DNA of 56,686 bases from Bacillota bacterium (GTDB taxonomy: Bacteria > Bacillota > Bacilli > Paenibacillales > NBRC-103111), in the NCBI GenBank assembly GCA_023393235.1, contig JAEWMH010000134.1:1-56686 (forward strand), given 5' to 3'. Numbering within the stretch: position 1 is the stretch's first letter; each line of letters starts with the position of its first letter. Made by a program: the position numbers and the translations under genes. The notes beneath the pieces were generated by a model. It had not been told where the DNA came from and made no database searches. It saw nothing but the letters and a program-made list of their open reading frames with translations. Shown here piece by piece: positions 41,692 through 50,536 of the stretch.

Positions 41692-43347
41692 ATGGCAAAC
41701 AAAATGAAACCGATTGCACTTGCCGCCACAGCGGGCCTGCTGGTCTTAAGCGCCTGCGGCAAAAGCGACGGGGACGCCAAGGCGCCTGCCGCATCCTCCG
41801 GCGCGTCCGCTGCTCCTGCGCTGGATATTGCCAAGAAGTACGACACGCCGGTGGATATTACCGCCTGGCGCTACACGGAGTCCACCTACCAGTATGAAAA
41901 CGGGGACACCATCGACAACAACATTTACACCAAGATGTACGAGGATGAGCTGGGCATTAAGCTGAAATACAAATGGACTGTGCCGGTGGAGCAATTCGAC
42001 CAGAAGCTGAGCGTTTCCATTGCCTCCGGGGATACGGCGGACGTCATGTGGCTGAAGAACAAGCAGCTGACAGACCTGGCGGAAAACGACATGCTGTACG
42101 ACCTCACGGATTTGTTCGAAAAATATGCCACGCCCATCACCAAGAGCATTCTCCAGCAGGATATGAAAAGCTTCAATACTGCCAAAATCGGCGGCAAGCT
42201 GATGGCCATCCCGCAAACGGCCTCCGCAGTGGACGGTCTGCCGATCCTGTATGTGCGCACCGATTGGCTCACCAAACTGGGGCTGTCTGAGCCCAAAACA
42301 CTGCAGGACGTATTCGCTGTTGCGGAAGCGTTTACACAAAAGGATCCGGACGGCAACGGCAAGGCGGATACCTTCGGCCTGGCCTTCACCAAAACCTTCC
42401 TGACGGATTCCCACTTCGGCACCTCGGGCTTCTTCTCCGGCTATCATGCCTATCCCGGCAAGTGGGTGAAGGATGACAAGGGTAACGTGGTTTACGGCAG
42501 CACCCAGCCCCAGGTGAAGGACGCGCTGCGCCAGCTCCAAACCATGTATAAGCAGGGGTTGCTGGATAAGGAATTCGGCATTAAGGACCGGGCCAAGGTC
42601 ACCGAGTCGGTGGTCGGCGGCAAGGTAGGTATTTTCTACGGCTCCATGTCCGCACCTTTGTCCATTATCCAGAAGAATATCGACAACGATCCCAAGGCCG
42701 AGTGGAAGGCCATTCCTTTGGCTTCCATCGATAGCAAAAAGGCCGTTCCCATGGGCAAAATGCCCGTTACCATCTACTACGGCGTCAGCAAAAAGAGCAA
42801 GAATCCCGAGGCTATCATCAAAATCCTCAACTCCGTTATGGCAGGATATGACCCGGCTGTTCCGGCCAGACCGGAATTCAGCCACAGCAAAACCAACGTT
42901 CCCGTATGGCTCTACGGTCTTCTGCTGCCGCAGCCGGCCAACAAAAACCTGATCGCCCACCAGAATGTGGTGAAGTCCATCAGCGCAAACGACGCCTCCA
43001 AGCTCAGCGCGGAGGAAAAGGGCTACTACGACAAGGTGCTGGATTTCCGCAAGGGAAATAAGGCCAACTGGGGCACGGAGCGGGTATTCGGCTCTCCCAG
43101 CAGCTTTGATGTCATCGAGCAGTACGTGAAGGACGACAACTACATCCTGGATGCCTTCTACAGCTCGCCGACGGCAACTATGGTGGAGAAAAGCGCTACT
43201 CTCCAGAAGATGGAGGAGGAAGTATTCACCAAGATTCTAATGGGTGAGTCCGTGGATTCTTTTGACAAGTTCGTGGAGGATTGGAAGAAGCTGGGCGGCG
43301 ACCAAATTACCAAGGAAATCAACGAGTGGGCCGCCAAAAACAAATAA
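41692..43347 (+). CDS. Oligosaccharide ABC transporter substrate-binding lipoprotein (LplA type)
   Basis: A 551-residue binding protein with lipobox LSAC (Cys22), an Ala/Ser-rich tether to about 45 and a large family-1 SBP fold. It contains QKLSVSIASGDTADVMWLKNKQ and a DPDGNGKADTFGL loop that resembles a calcium site. Larger SBPs of this type (LplA/YtcQ) pair with LplB and YtcP permeases, as here. GGGGAGG lies 11 bases before the ATG. The ligand is likely xylo- or arabinoxylo-oligosaccharide given the GH43 and GH52 genes; this is inference. Confidence 0.9.
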   Translation: MANKMKPIALAATAGLLVLSACGKSDGDAKAPAASSGASAAPALDIAKKYDTPVDITAWRYTESTYQYENGDTIDNNIYTKMYEDELGIKLKYKWTVPVEQFDQKLSVSIASGDTADVMWLKNKQLTDLAENDMLYDLTDLFEKYATPITKSILQQDMKSFNTAKIGGKLMAIPQTASAVDGLPILYVRTDWLTKLGLSEPKTLQDVFAVAEAFTQKDPDGNGKADTFGLAFTKTFLTDSHFGTSGFFSGYHAYPGKWVKDDKGNVVYGSTQPQVKDALRQLQTMYKQGLLDKEFGIKDRAKVTESVVGGKVGIFYGSMSAPLSIIQKNIDNDPKAEWKAIPLASIDSKKAVPMGKMPVTIYYGVSKKSKNPEAIIKILNSVMAGYDPAVPARPEFSHSKTNVPVWLYGLLLPQPANKNLIAHQNVVKSISANDASKLSAEEKGYYDKVLDFRKGNKANWGTERVFGSPSSFDVIEQYVKDDNYILDAFYSSPTATMVEKSATLQKMEEEVFTKILMGESVDSFDKFVEDWKKLGGDQITKEINEWAAKNK

Positions 43348-43361
43348 AGCTTGCCGGTGCG

Positions 43362-43386
43362 GAGGGGAACAGTTCCGGTTCCCCTC
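43362..43386 (+). promoter_or_regulatory. Intercistronic hairpin after the binding-protein gene
   Basis: GAGGGGAAC (43362-43370) and GTTCCCCTC (43378-43386) form a 9-bp stem with no T tract, 14 bases past the SBP stop. It probably protects the SBP message from 3' decay, giving more binding protein than permease. Confidence 0.6.
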
Positions 43387-43427
43387 TGTCTATTCAAGAG
43401 ACGGCAATTACGGATGGAGGGAACCAT

Positions 43428-44336
43428 ATGGCAAGCAATACCCGAAGAAAAAAGCTGCAGGAAATCCCGCTGCATATCATGCTGCTGCCAGGTGTTATCC
43501 TGTCGATACTGTTTCACTATATCCCTATCGGAGGCATCGTCATCGCCTTCCAGAAATTCGTTCCGTCCAGGGGCATCTTCAACTCCAAATGGATCGGGCT
43601 GGACAACTTTCATTACCTGTTTAACCTGCCCAACTTTACCAGCGTGCTGTGGAATACTATTTTTATCGCCGTAATGAAGATTATTGCAGGACTCATTGTT
43701 CCTATTATTGTGGCTCTGCTGCTGAACGAGGTGATCAGCAACTCCTTCAAACGGACCATCCAAACCATTATTTATTTCCCGTACTTCCTGTCATGGGTTA
43801 TTCTCGGGGGCATCCTGATCGATATATTGTCGCCTACCAACGGCATCGTTAACCAGGCCTTGGGCTTCTTCGGTATTGATCCGATTTTCTTCCTGGGCAA
43901 TGAAAAATGGTTCCCCTTCACCCTGGTCCTCTCCAATACGTGGAAAGAATTCGGCTACAGCACCATCGTTTATCTGGCGGCGCTGACGGCCATTGACCTC
44001 CATCTGTATGAAGCGGCCATTGTGGACGGAGCCAACCGCTGGAAGCAAACCCTGCACGTCACCTTGCCCGGCATTATGCCGATTGTGACCCTGATGGCTG
44101 TGCTGAGTCTGGGCAATGTCCTGAACGCCGGCTTCGACCAGGTGTTTAACCTGTACAGCCCGATGGTATACAGCACCGGGGACATCCTGGATACCATGGT
44201 GTACCGGATCGGCTTGATTGATGCCCAGTACGGGGTAGCCACGGCGGTGGGGCTGTTCAAATCGGTGATTGCCTTAGGGCTGATTACCTTATCCAATTTC
44301 CTGGCGGGCAAATATGCCGGCTACCGGATCTTTTAG
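43428..44336 (+). CDS. ABC transporter permease, LplB type
   Basis: A 302-residue permease with six predicted helices. The EAA loop is LYEAAIVDGANRWKQTLHVTLPGIMP. IPIGGIVIAFQKFVPSRGIF and GFDQVFNLYSPMVYSTGDILDTMVYRIG are typical of the LplB group. The start is the ATG at 43428 behind GGAGGGAA; the frame continues upstream into the binding-protein gene without support. Works with the following permease; no ATPase gene is present. Confidence 0.92.
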   Translation: MASNTRRKKLQEIPLHIMLLPGVILSILFHYIPIGGIVIAFQKFVPSRGIFNSKWIGLDNFHYLFNLPNFTSVLWNTIFIAVMKIIAGLIVPIIVALLLNEVISNSFKRTIQTIIYFPYFLSWVILGGILIDILSPTNGIVNQALGFFGIDPIFFLGNEKWFPFTLVLSNTWKEFGYSTIVYLAALTAIDLHLYEAAIVDGANRWKQTLHVTLPGIMPIVTLMAVLSLGNVLNAGFDQVFNLYSPMVYSTGDILDTMVYRIGLIDAQYGVATAVGLFKSVIALGLITLSNFLAGKYAGYRIF

Positions 44337-44351
44337 GAGGGGGGAAAAGAC

Positions 44352-45233
44352 GTGCACAAGCTGACGGCTGGCAGAAGGGTTTTTCTCATCATCAATTGTG
44401 TGGTACTGGCTGTAATGGCCATCGCGTGTATCCTGCCGCTTATTAACGTGCTGGCGATTTCCATGAGCGCAAGCAGCTCCGCCGCCGCAGGGGAAGTGAA
44501 GCTGTGGCCGGTGAATTTTACCCTGGCTTCGTATAAGCATGCATTAGGCAAGGCGGAGTTTATGACGGCGGCTGCCGTCTCGCTCCAGCGGGTGGCATTG
44601 GGTTATGTCATCAGCATTATCGTAACGGTACTGACCGCATTCCCGCTGGCCAAGGAAAAACGCTCCTTCAGCTCGCGGACCGTGTATGCCTGGTTCTTCA
44701 TCGTGACCATGATGTTCCACGGAGGCCTGATTCCCTCCTATATGACCATCAAGGCGCTGGGGATGCTGGACACGATGTGGGCTCTGGTGCTGCCCGGAGC
44801 GATTTCCGTATTCAATGTGATTCTCTTGATGAACTTCTTCCGCAATCTGCCCAAGGAGATTGAGGAAGCCGCTTATATCGACGGAGCGGGACATTGGCGG
44901 GTGCTGTGGAGCATCTATATCCCCTTGTCCAAACCGGCCATCGCCACCATTACTCTGTTTATGGTCGTGGGCCACTGGAATTCCTGGTTTGACGGCCTGA
45001 TCTACATGAATTCGCCTGCCAATTATCCGCTGCAAAGCTATCTGCAGACCATTGTCATCGGCAATGATCCCAGTATGGTGCCGACCAATGAGCTCTTGGA
45101 TATCTCCAAAATTTCCGACCGTACCTTCAAGGCCGCCCAGGTGTTCCTGGCCGCATTCCCGGTTCTGGTGCTGTATCCCTTCCTGCAGAAGTATTTCATG
45201 AAGGGTCTGGTTATGGGCAGTGTGAAGGGATAA
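44352..45233 (+). CDS. Carbohydrate ABC transporter permease, YtcP type
   Basis: A 293-residue permease with six helices and EAA loop IEEAAYIDGAGHWRVLWSIYIPLSKP. WFFIVTMMFHGGLIPSYM and the ending KYFMKGLVMGSVKG are subfamily marks. It starts with GTG at 44352, with GGAGGGGGG ten bases upstream in the 15-base gap after LplB. Together with the genes at 41692 and 43428 it forms the membrane importer. Confidence 0.92.
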   Translation: MHKLTAGRRVFLIINCVVLAVMAIACILPLINVLAISMSASSSAAAGEVKLWPVNFTLASYKHALGKAEFMTAAAVSLQRVALGYVISIIVTVLTAFPLAKEKRSFSSRTVYAWFFIVTMMFHGGLIPSYMTIKALGMLDTMWALVLPGAISVFNVILLMNFFRNLPKEIEEAAYIDGAGHWRVLWSIYIPLSKPAIATITLFMVVGHWNSWFDGLIYMNSPANYPLQSYLQTIVIGNDPSMVPTNELLDISKISDRTFKAAQVFLAAFPVLVLYPFLQKYFMKGLVMGSVKG

Positions 45234-45276
45234 TTGATCATCCGGGACGGGAGTTTGACGGGGAGGGAAGACAAAC

Positions 45277-46932
45277 ATGAATGAGACAGTATTGGAGCGG
45301 CTGCGTGGCCTGTCCCTGGAGGGGCGGGCAGATGCCCTGGCGAAGGCCTCGGACAGGCAGGTGCTGGAGGAGTGGTTGGAGTCCGGAGTCAAATTCGCCG
45401 CCCTTGGCGGTCCTCTGGAGGACGCTTATTACCGGGCGTTCCGCAAGCTCTTCGATTGTATTGCACCGATGGTGGACGAGAAGCCTGTGCTTTTTGAAGG
45501 GGGAGGATATTCCGGGTGCTGGATGGAGAGCACGGGCACCATCAACAGCGAGCTGCTGTCCCGGTTCGTGCCTTCAGTAGCCCGGGAAAGCTTCCTGCTG
45601 TTCGCCCGCTACCAAAAGGACGACGGACAGCTGCCCTACAAGGTGACGGCAGCGGGGCCGGCATACCGGCAGATCCAGATGGTGACGCCCCTGGCCCGCA
45701 GTGTATGGAATCACGAAGAGCTGAACGGGCGGGATGACGGATTTTTGCGGATCATGTATCAGGCTATGGCACGGTATGATGAATGGCTTGCCGCCTACCG
45801 GAATACCCGGGGGAGCGGCTGTGTGGAGGCCTTCTGCACCTTTGATACGGGGCATGACTTGTCCCCCCGCTTCTGGCATGTGCCGGATACCTGCCACCAG
45901 GATGATGCCCGGCAGGTGGACCCGGGTTCGCCGCTGGTGCCGTTCCTTGCGCCGGATCTGACGGCCAATGTGTATTGCCAGCGCCTCTATCTGGCGGAGA
46001 TGGCCAAGAGGCTCGGGATGGAGCAGGAAGCGGCTTTATGGGAGAAGAAGGCCGGGGAGTCGCTGGAGGCCCTTTACCGCTGGTGCTTCGACGAGGCGGA
46101 CAGGTTCTTCTATGACCGTGACCGCCAGGACCGGTTTGTCCGGATCCAGTCGGATGTGCTGCTGCGGGTGCTGGCCTGTGAAGTAGGGGACAGGGGATTT
46201 TTCGATGAAATGCTGGAGCGTTATCTGTTGAACACCCGCAAGTTTTTCGCCAAATATCCTCTTACCTCCATTGCGATGGACGATCCCCGCTTTGATCCCT
46301 TCTCCGGCTATAACAGCTGGGGAGGCACCTCCAATTTCCTGACACTGATCCGGACGCCCCATGCCTTCGAGCATCACGGGCGGTTTGTGGAGCTGACCTG
46401 GATTTTAAACCCCATTGTGTCCGCCCTGACCCGGATGGACCGGTTCCCCCAAACGCTTAGCCCATGGACCGGGGAGGCGGGTTTTACGGAGACCTATTCC
46501 CCCTCTATTCTCTGCCTGCTGGATGCGGTGGAGCGGCTGTGCGGGATTATGCCCCGGCCGGACGGGGAGCTGTGGTTTAGCGCCTGTTTGCCCTATCCCC
46601 AGGATCACGGGCAGGCGGTTGCCTCACAAACGGCCTACAGCCGGAAGGTGGACGGGGTGCTGTACGAATGGACGGTGACGGCGGAGGGAGCCACGGCCTG
46701 GAGAGACGGTGAACCGCTGCTGAGCATTCCTACTGGTACAAGGGCGGTAACAGACAGGCAGGGCCGGTTGAGGCGGGTAGTGGGTTTGAGCGTGCGGAAA
46801 GTGGAGGGACTTGTCCGGTACCAGGGGACAGAGCTGCCGGTGGCTGTTGACGGCAATGAGCAGCTGGAGCTGACAGAGGAAGGCTTCGTAAGTGTAGAGA
46901 AGCCGGGCATTGTGTTTCCGGTTCACGGATAA
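45277..46932 (+). CDS. (alpha/alpha)6-barrel glycoside hydrolase, MGH1/GH63-like
   Basis: A 551-residue cytoplasmic protein with no signal peptide. The segment HVPDTCHQDDARQVDPGSP and the later DLTANVYCQRLYLAEMAKRLG resemble the (alpha/alpha)6 glycosidases related to GH63 and mannosylglycerate hydrolases. FDPFSGYNSWGGTS and LSPWTGEAGFTETYSPS line up with active-site loops of that clan. I cannot name the substrate. Position between the importer and GH43/GH52 suggests it trims a side chain or cap from the imported oligosaccharide. GGGGAGG precedes the ATG. Confidence 0.72.
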   Translation: MNETVLERLRGLSLEGRADALAKASDRQVLEEWLESGVKFAALGGPLEDAYYRAFRKLFDCIAPMVDEKPVLFEGGGYSGCWMESTGTINSELLSRFVPSVARESFLLFARYQKDDGQLPYKVTAAGPAYRQIQMVTPLARSVWNHEELNGRDDGFLRIMYQAMARYDEWLAAYRNTRGSGCVEAFCTFDTGHDLSPRFWHVPDTCHQDDARQVDPGSPLVPFLAPDLTANVYCQRLYLAEMAKRLGMEQEAALWEKKAGESLEALYRWCFDEADRFFYDRDRQDRFVRIQSDVLLRVLACEVGDRGFFDEMLERYLLNTRKFFAKYPLTSIAMDDPRFDPFSGYNSWGGTSNFLTLIRTPHAFEHHGRFVELTWILNPIVSALTRMDRFPQTLSPWTGEAGFTETYSPSILCLLDAVERLCGIMPRPDGELWFSACLPYPQDHGQAVASQTAYSRKVDGVLYEWTVTAEGATAWRDGEPLLSIPTGTRAVTDRQGRLRRVVGLSVRKVEGLVRYQGTELPVAVDGNEQLELTEEGFVSVEKPGIVFPVHG

Positions 46933-46953
46933 TTCATGGAGGAGGCTACGACG

Positions 46954-47853
46954 TTGATTTCCACTAAGGAGATTCAAATCCGCGACCCGTTTGTGGTGCC
47001 GGTTCTGGACAGGAGCCGCTACTGCTTGTTCGGCAGCACGGATGCGAATATATGGGGGCCAGGCACAGGCTTTGACATGTATGTGGGGGAGAATCTGGAA
47101 AGCTGGGAGGGACCTTTTCCCGTTTTCCGGCCGGAACCGGGATTTTTCGCGGAGCGGAATTTCTGGGCTCCTGAGGTGCATCTATACCGGGGGAGGTATT
47201 ATATGCTGGCCACCTTCCGCCGCAGTGACAACAACCTGCTGGGCACGGCGGTGCTGGCCGGGGACAGTCTGGAGGGGCCTTACCGCCTGCACAGCAGCGG
47301 GCCCGTGACACCGGAGAGCTGGTGCTGCCTGGACGGTACGCTGTTTGTGGACGGGGAGGGTTTGCCCTGGATGGTGTTCTGCCATGAGTGGCAGCAGGTA
47401 ACCGACGGGGAAATCTGTGCCGTCCGGCTGACGGAGGATCTGCAGGCTGCGGCGGGAGAGCCGGTTGTGCTGTTCCGGGCGTCCCAGGCGGGCTGGCCCA
47501 CTCCCTTCCGCTCCGAGCGGTATCCCGGGCAGGACAATTATGTGACCGATGGTCCTTTTATTCACCGTGCTGCCGATGGTGCGCTGCTGATGCTGTGGGC
47601 CAGCTTTATCGATAACACCTATGCGCTTGGTGTGTCCCGCTCTGCTTCCGGCAGTGTGCTGGGGCCATGGGAGCATGAGGAGGAGGCGCTGTTCAGGAGC
47701 GACGGCGGGCACGGCATGCTGTTCCGTACCCTGGACGGACGCCTGATGCTGACGGTTCATTCCCCCAACAAAACACCTCATGAACGACCCTTTTTCCTGG
47801 AGGTGGAGGAACGGGACGGCTGGCTGCGGCTGCTTGAGGGGAGGGGCGAATAA
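46954..47853 (+). CDS. GH43-like glycosidase (arabinofuranosidase/xylosidase type)
   Basis: A 299-residue single-domain five-bladed propeller. IRDPFVVP gives the usual N-terminal base aspartate, FWAPEVHLYRGRYYML is the GH43 blade-2 signature, LDGTLFVD and VTDGPFI follow, and GGHGMLF closes the active site. No signal peptide, so it acts inside the cell. The start is TTG at 46954, eight bases after GGAGGAGG; an ATG at 46936 overlaps that site and has none of its own. It lies between the MGH1-like and GH52 genes, 2 bases before the latter. Exact specificity is open. Confidence 0.85.
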   Translation: MISTKEIQIRDPFVVPVLDRSRYCLFGSTDANIWGPGTGFDMYVGENLESWEGPFPVFRPEPGFFAERNFWAPEVHLYRGRYYMLATFRRSDNNLLGTAVLAGDSLEGPYRLHSSGPVTPESWCCLDGTLFVDGEGLPWMVFCHEWQQVTDGEICAVRLTEDLQAAAGEPVVLFRASQAGWPTPFRSERYPGQDNYVTDGPFIHRAADGALLMLWASFIDNTYALGVSRSASGSVLGPWEHEEEALFRSDGGHGMLFRTLDGRLMLTVHSPNKTPHERPFFLEVEERDGWLRLLEGRGE

Positions 47854-47855
47854 GG

Positions 47856-49964
47856 ATGCCTGAGAATATGTTTTTTAATGCCCACCATTCCCCGGTTGGC
47901 GCCTTCGCCAGCTTCACCCTGGGTTTTCCCGGAAACGGCGGGGGCTTGGAACAGGAGCTGGGCCGTTCTCCTCTGCAAAATGTATTTATCGGGCTGGAGT
48001 CGGCGGAGAAGCCGGGCCTTTATGATGTGCTGCCCTTCTTCAAGCCGCGGGAGGATGACAGCAAGCGCTATGATGTGGAGCAGGCCCAGAAGCGGCCGCA
48101 GAAGCCGCAATTGCTGTTTTCCTTTGCCAAGGAGGCGGTGGAGCGGGACTTCCGTCTGTCCACGGACACGTGGCGGGCAGGGGATTTGACGTTTACGGTG
48201 TATACGCAAGCCGAGCAGGTCCCGGAGCCTGGGGAGGGCTCCGAGGAGGTGTTGAAACGGGTGATTATGCCCGCCGTGCTGGCGGAGCTGACCGTGGACA
48301 ATACCCGGGGAAACACGGCCCGCCGGGCGTTCTTCGGCTATCAGGGGAGCGACCCGTACACCTCCATGCGGCGGCTGGAGGATACCTGCCCGGGGCTGGC
48401 CGGCGTCGGACAGGGGCGGACCACCGCCATCGTGTCGGATGACCCGGAGGTGCAGGCTGCGCTGCATTTCAGCATGGAGAGCATCCTGTCTGCGCCGCAC
48501 CGGGAAAATTGGGGCTTCGGCCTTGGCCCGGTAGGGGCGTTAGTGGCGGAGGTGCCGGCAGGGGAATGCCGGACGTACCGCTTTGCGGTGTGCTTTTATC
48601 ACGGGGGGACGGTGACGGCCGGGCTGGACGCCTCCTATTATTACGCCCGGTTCTTCCGGAGCATCGAGGAAGTGGGGATGTACGCGCTGGGGCAGTTTGA
48701 CCAGGTGGCCCGTTTGGCGGCGGAGTCCAACCGGATGCTGGAGAAAACGGCCTTGTCGGAGGACCAGCGGTTTATGCTGGCCCACAGCATCCGCAGCTAT
48801 TACGGAAACACGCAGCTGCTTGATACGGCGGACGGCCCCTTCTGGGTGGTGAATGAGGGCGAATACCGGATGATGAACACCTTCGACCTGACGGTGGACC
48901 AGCTGTATTATGAGCTGCGGATGAATCCGTGGACGGTCCGCAATGAGCTGGACATGTTCGTGAGCCGGTACAGCTACCAGGATTCGGTGCGTTTTCCGGG
49001 GGATGATACGGAGTATCCGGGGGGCTTAAGCTTCACCCATGACATGGGGGTGGCCAACACCCTGTCCCGTCCGGGGCATTCGGCTTACGAGCTGTTTGGG
49101 CACAGCGGCTGCTTCTCCCATATGACCCATGAGCAGCTGGTCAACTGGGTGCTGTGCGCTTCGGTCTATGTGGTCCGCACCGGCGACCGGGAGTGGTTCG
49201 GGAAGCATGTGCAGGTATTCCGGGATGGTTTAGTCAGCCTGTTGAACCGGGACCATCCGAACCCAACTGCGCGCAACGGCTTGATGGGGCTGGACAGCAG
49301 CCGGGTGATGGGCAAGGCGGAGATTACCACCTACGACTCCCTGGATGTGTCCCTGGGGCAGGCGCGGAACAATATCTATCTGGCTGGCAAATGCTGGGCC
49401 GCCTATCTGGCGCTGGAGAAGCTGTTGGGCGAAGCGGGGGACAGCGGCTTGGCTGCGCAGGCCGGAGACCAGGCGGAGCGCTGTGCCCGGACGTTGGCCG
49501 GACATCTGCGGGAGGACGGCTTTATCCCGGCGGTGCTGGGGGAAGGCAATGAATCGCGGATTATCCCGGCCATTGAGGGATTGATCTTCCCCTATTACAT
49601 GGGGCTGACGGAGGCGTTGGACCCTGACAGCCGCTTCGGCGGCTACATCCGGGCCTTGGAGACGCATCTGACCACGGTGCTGACGGAGGGGGTTTGCCTG
49701 TTCCCTGACGGCGGCTGGAAGCTGTCCTCCACCAGCAACAACTCCTGGCTGAGCAAAATCTACCTCTGCCAGTTCATCGCCCGGCGGATTCTCGGCAGGG
49801 AATGGGGGGAGCAGGGGGCAAGGGCGGATGCCGCCCACGCCGCGTGGCTCACCCATGAAGAGCTGTCCGTCTGGAGCTGGAGCGACCAGATCATCGCCGG
49901 CGAAATCGCGGGCAGCAAATATTACCCGCGGGGCGTCACCAGCATCCTCTGGCTGGAGGAGTGA
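47856..49964 (+). CDS. GH52 beta-xylosidase
   Basis: A 702-residue cytoplasmic enzyme that cleaves xylose from xylo-oligosaccharides. It begins MPENMFFNAHHSPVGAFASF and ends SKYYPRGVTSILWLEE, very close to the Geobacillus GH52 enzyme along its whole length. VNEGEYRMMNTFDLTVDQ holds the catalytic nucleophile glutamate; MGLDSSRVMGKAEITTYDSL is the region of the acid aspartate. GH52 is a narrow family with essentially only beta-xylosidase activity, so it identifies the locus as xylan-related. Two bases after the GH43 stop. Last gene of the run; no terminator on this strand before the repeats. Confidence 0.96.
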   Translation: MPENMFFNAHHSPVGAFASFTLGFPGNGGGLEQELGRSPLQNVFIGLESAEKPGLYDVLPFFKPREDDSKRYDVEQAQKRPQKPQLLFSFAKEAVERDFRLSTDTWRAGDLTFTVYTQAEQVPEPGEGSEEVLKRVIMPAVLAELTVDNTRGNTARRAFFGYQGSDPYTSMRRLEDTCPGLAGVGQGRTTAIVSDDPEVQAALHFSMESILSAPHRENWGFGLGPVGALVAEVPAGECRTYRFAVCFYHGGTVTAGLDASYYYARFFRSIEEVGMYALGQFDQVARLAAESNRMLEKTALSEDQRFMLAHSIRSYYGNTQLLDTADGPFWVVNEGEYRMMNTFDLTVDQLYYELRMNPWTVRNELDMFVSRYSYQDSVRFPGDDTEYPGGLSFTHDMGVANTLSRPGHSAYELFGHSGCFSHMTHEQLVNWVLCASVYVVRTGDREWFGKHVQVFRDGLVSLLNRDHPNPTARNGLMGLDSSRVMGKAEITTYDSLDVSLGQARNNIYLAGKCWAAYLALEKLLGEAGDSGLAAQAGDQAERCARTLAGHLREDGFIPAVLGEGNESRIIPAIEGLIFPYYMGLTEALDPDSRFGGYIRALETHLTTVLTEGVCLFPDGGWKLSSTSNNSWLSKIYLCQFIARRILGREWGEQGARADAAHAAWLTHEELSVWSWSDQIIAGEIAGSKYYPRGVTSILWLEE

Positions 49965-50075
49965 GAGGGCAGTCTGGGGAGGCAGCCGGCGGGAAGAGGC
50001 GGGCTGCTGTGAAGGAGTAACCTAAGTGCGAGAGTAGTTGGAAGGGCGGGTAACGACGGTAACTGGCTGTTGGGT

Positions 50076-50186
50076 GAACGTAACGGGAGCGCGCCGAAGT
50101 TAGTTGGTGGATGAACGTAACGGGAGTGCGTCGAAGTTAGTTGGTGGATGAAAGTAACGGGAGTGCGTCGATTGCTGGCTGGTGTG
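50076..50186. repeat. Three-unit 37-bp tandem repeat
   Basis: Units at 50076, 50113 and 50150 have the form GAACGTAACGGGAGTGCGTC followed by GAAGTTAGTTGGTGGAT; the third is more diverged at its end. A weaker partial unit precedes them. It lies in the 572-base gap 49965-50536, which has no gene. Confidence 0.82.
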
Positions 50187-50247
50187 AAGGAGTAACCTTG
50201 GGTTTGCTGAGGGCTGAGGCAGGAGTGCTGGCGTAGGGAGGCGCGCT

Positions 50248-50430
50248 AACGGACTGAGGATACGCTATTTTAGGGGAAACGCCAATTATTGAAATTTCAC
50301 GGACTCAGGAGCCGCTATTTGCCCGATTAGGTGCTCAAAACACTACTTTTATCCCAATTAGCGGATCGTGTGTCCGTAAGGCGAAGAAAAAGCCGATTAT
50401 GGACCAAATAGCGGCTTATGAGTCCGTTAA
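50248..50430. repeat. Four-copy inverted intergenic repeat, locus C
   Basis: Copies CTAACGGACTGAGGATACGC (at 50248) and ACGGACTCAGGAGCCGCTAT (near 50301) face inverted copies near 50360-50382 and 50405-50430 (AAATAGCGGCTTATGAGTCC, then GTTAA). Same plan as loci A and B. It lies between the convergent GH52 and kinase genes. Confidence 0.75.
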
Positions 50431-50463
50431 GCTCCCCCCGCATCCAGGCCCATTCCATAACCA

Positions 50464-50497
50464 AACAAGCGCCTCCCAACTCAGGGAGGCGCTTGTT
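50464..50497. terminator. Bidirectional terminator-like hairpin
   Basis: AACAAGCGCCTCCC (50464-50477) is perfectly inverted at 50484-50497 around six bases. It lies 40 bases past the stop of the minus-strand kinase gene and probably ends that transcript. Confidence 0.7.
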
Positions 50498-50536
50498 CAC
50501 CCTAGGGCATTAAAAACGGAAAGGTACTGCAGCGAA

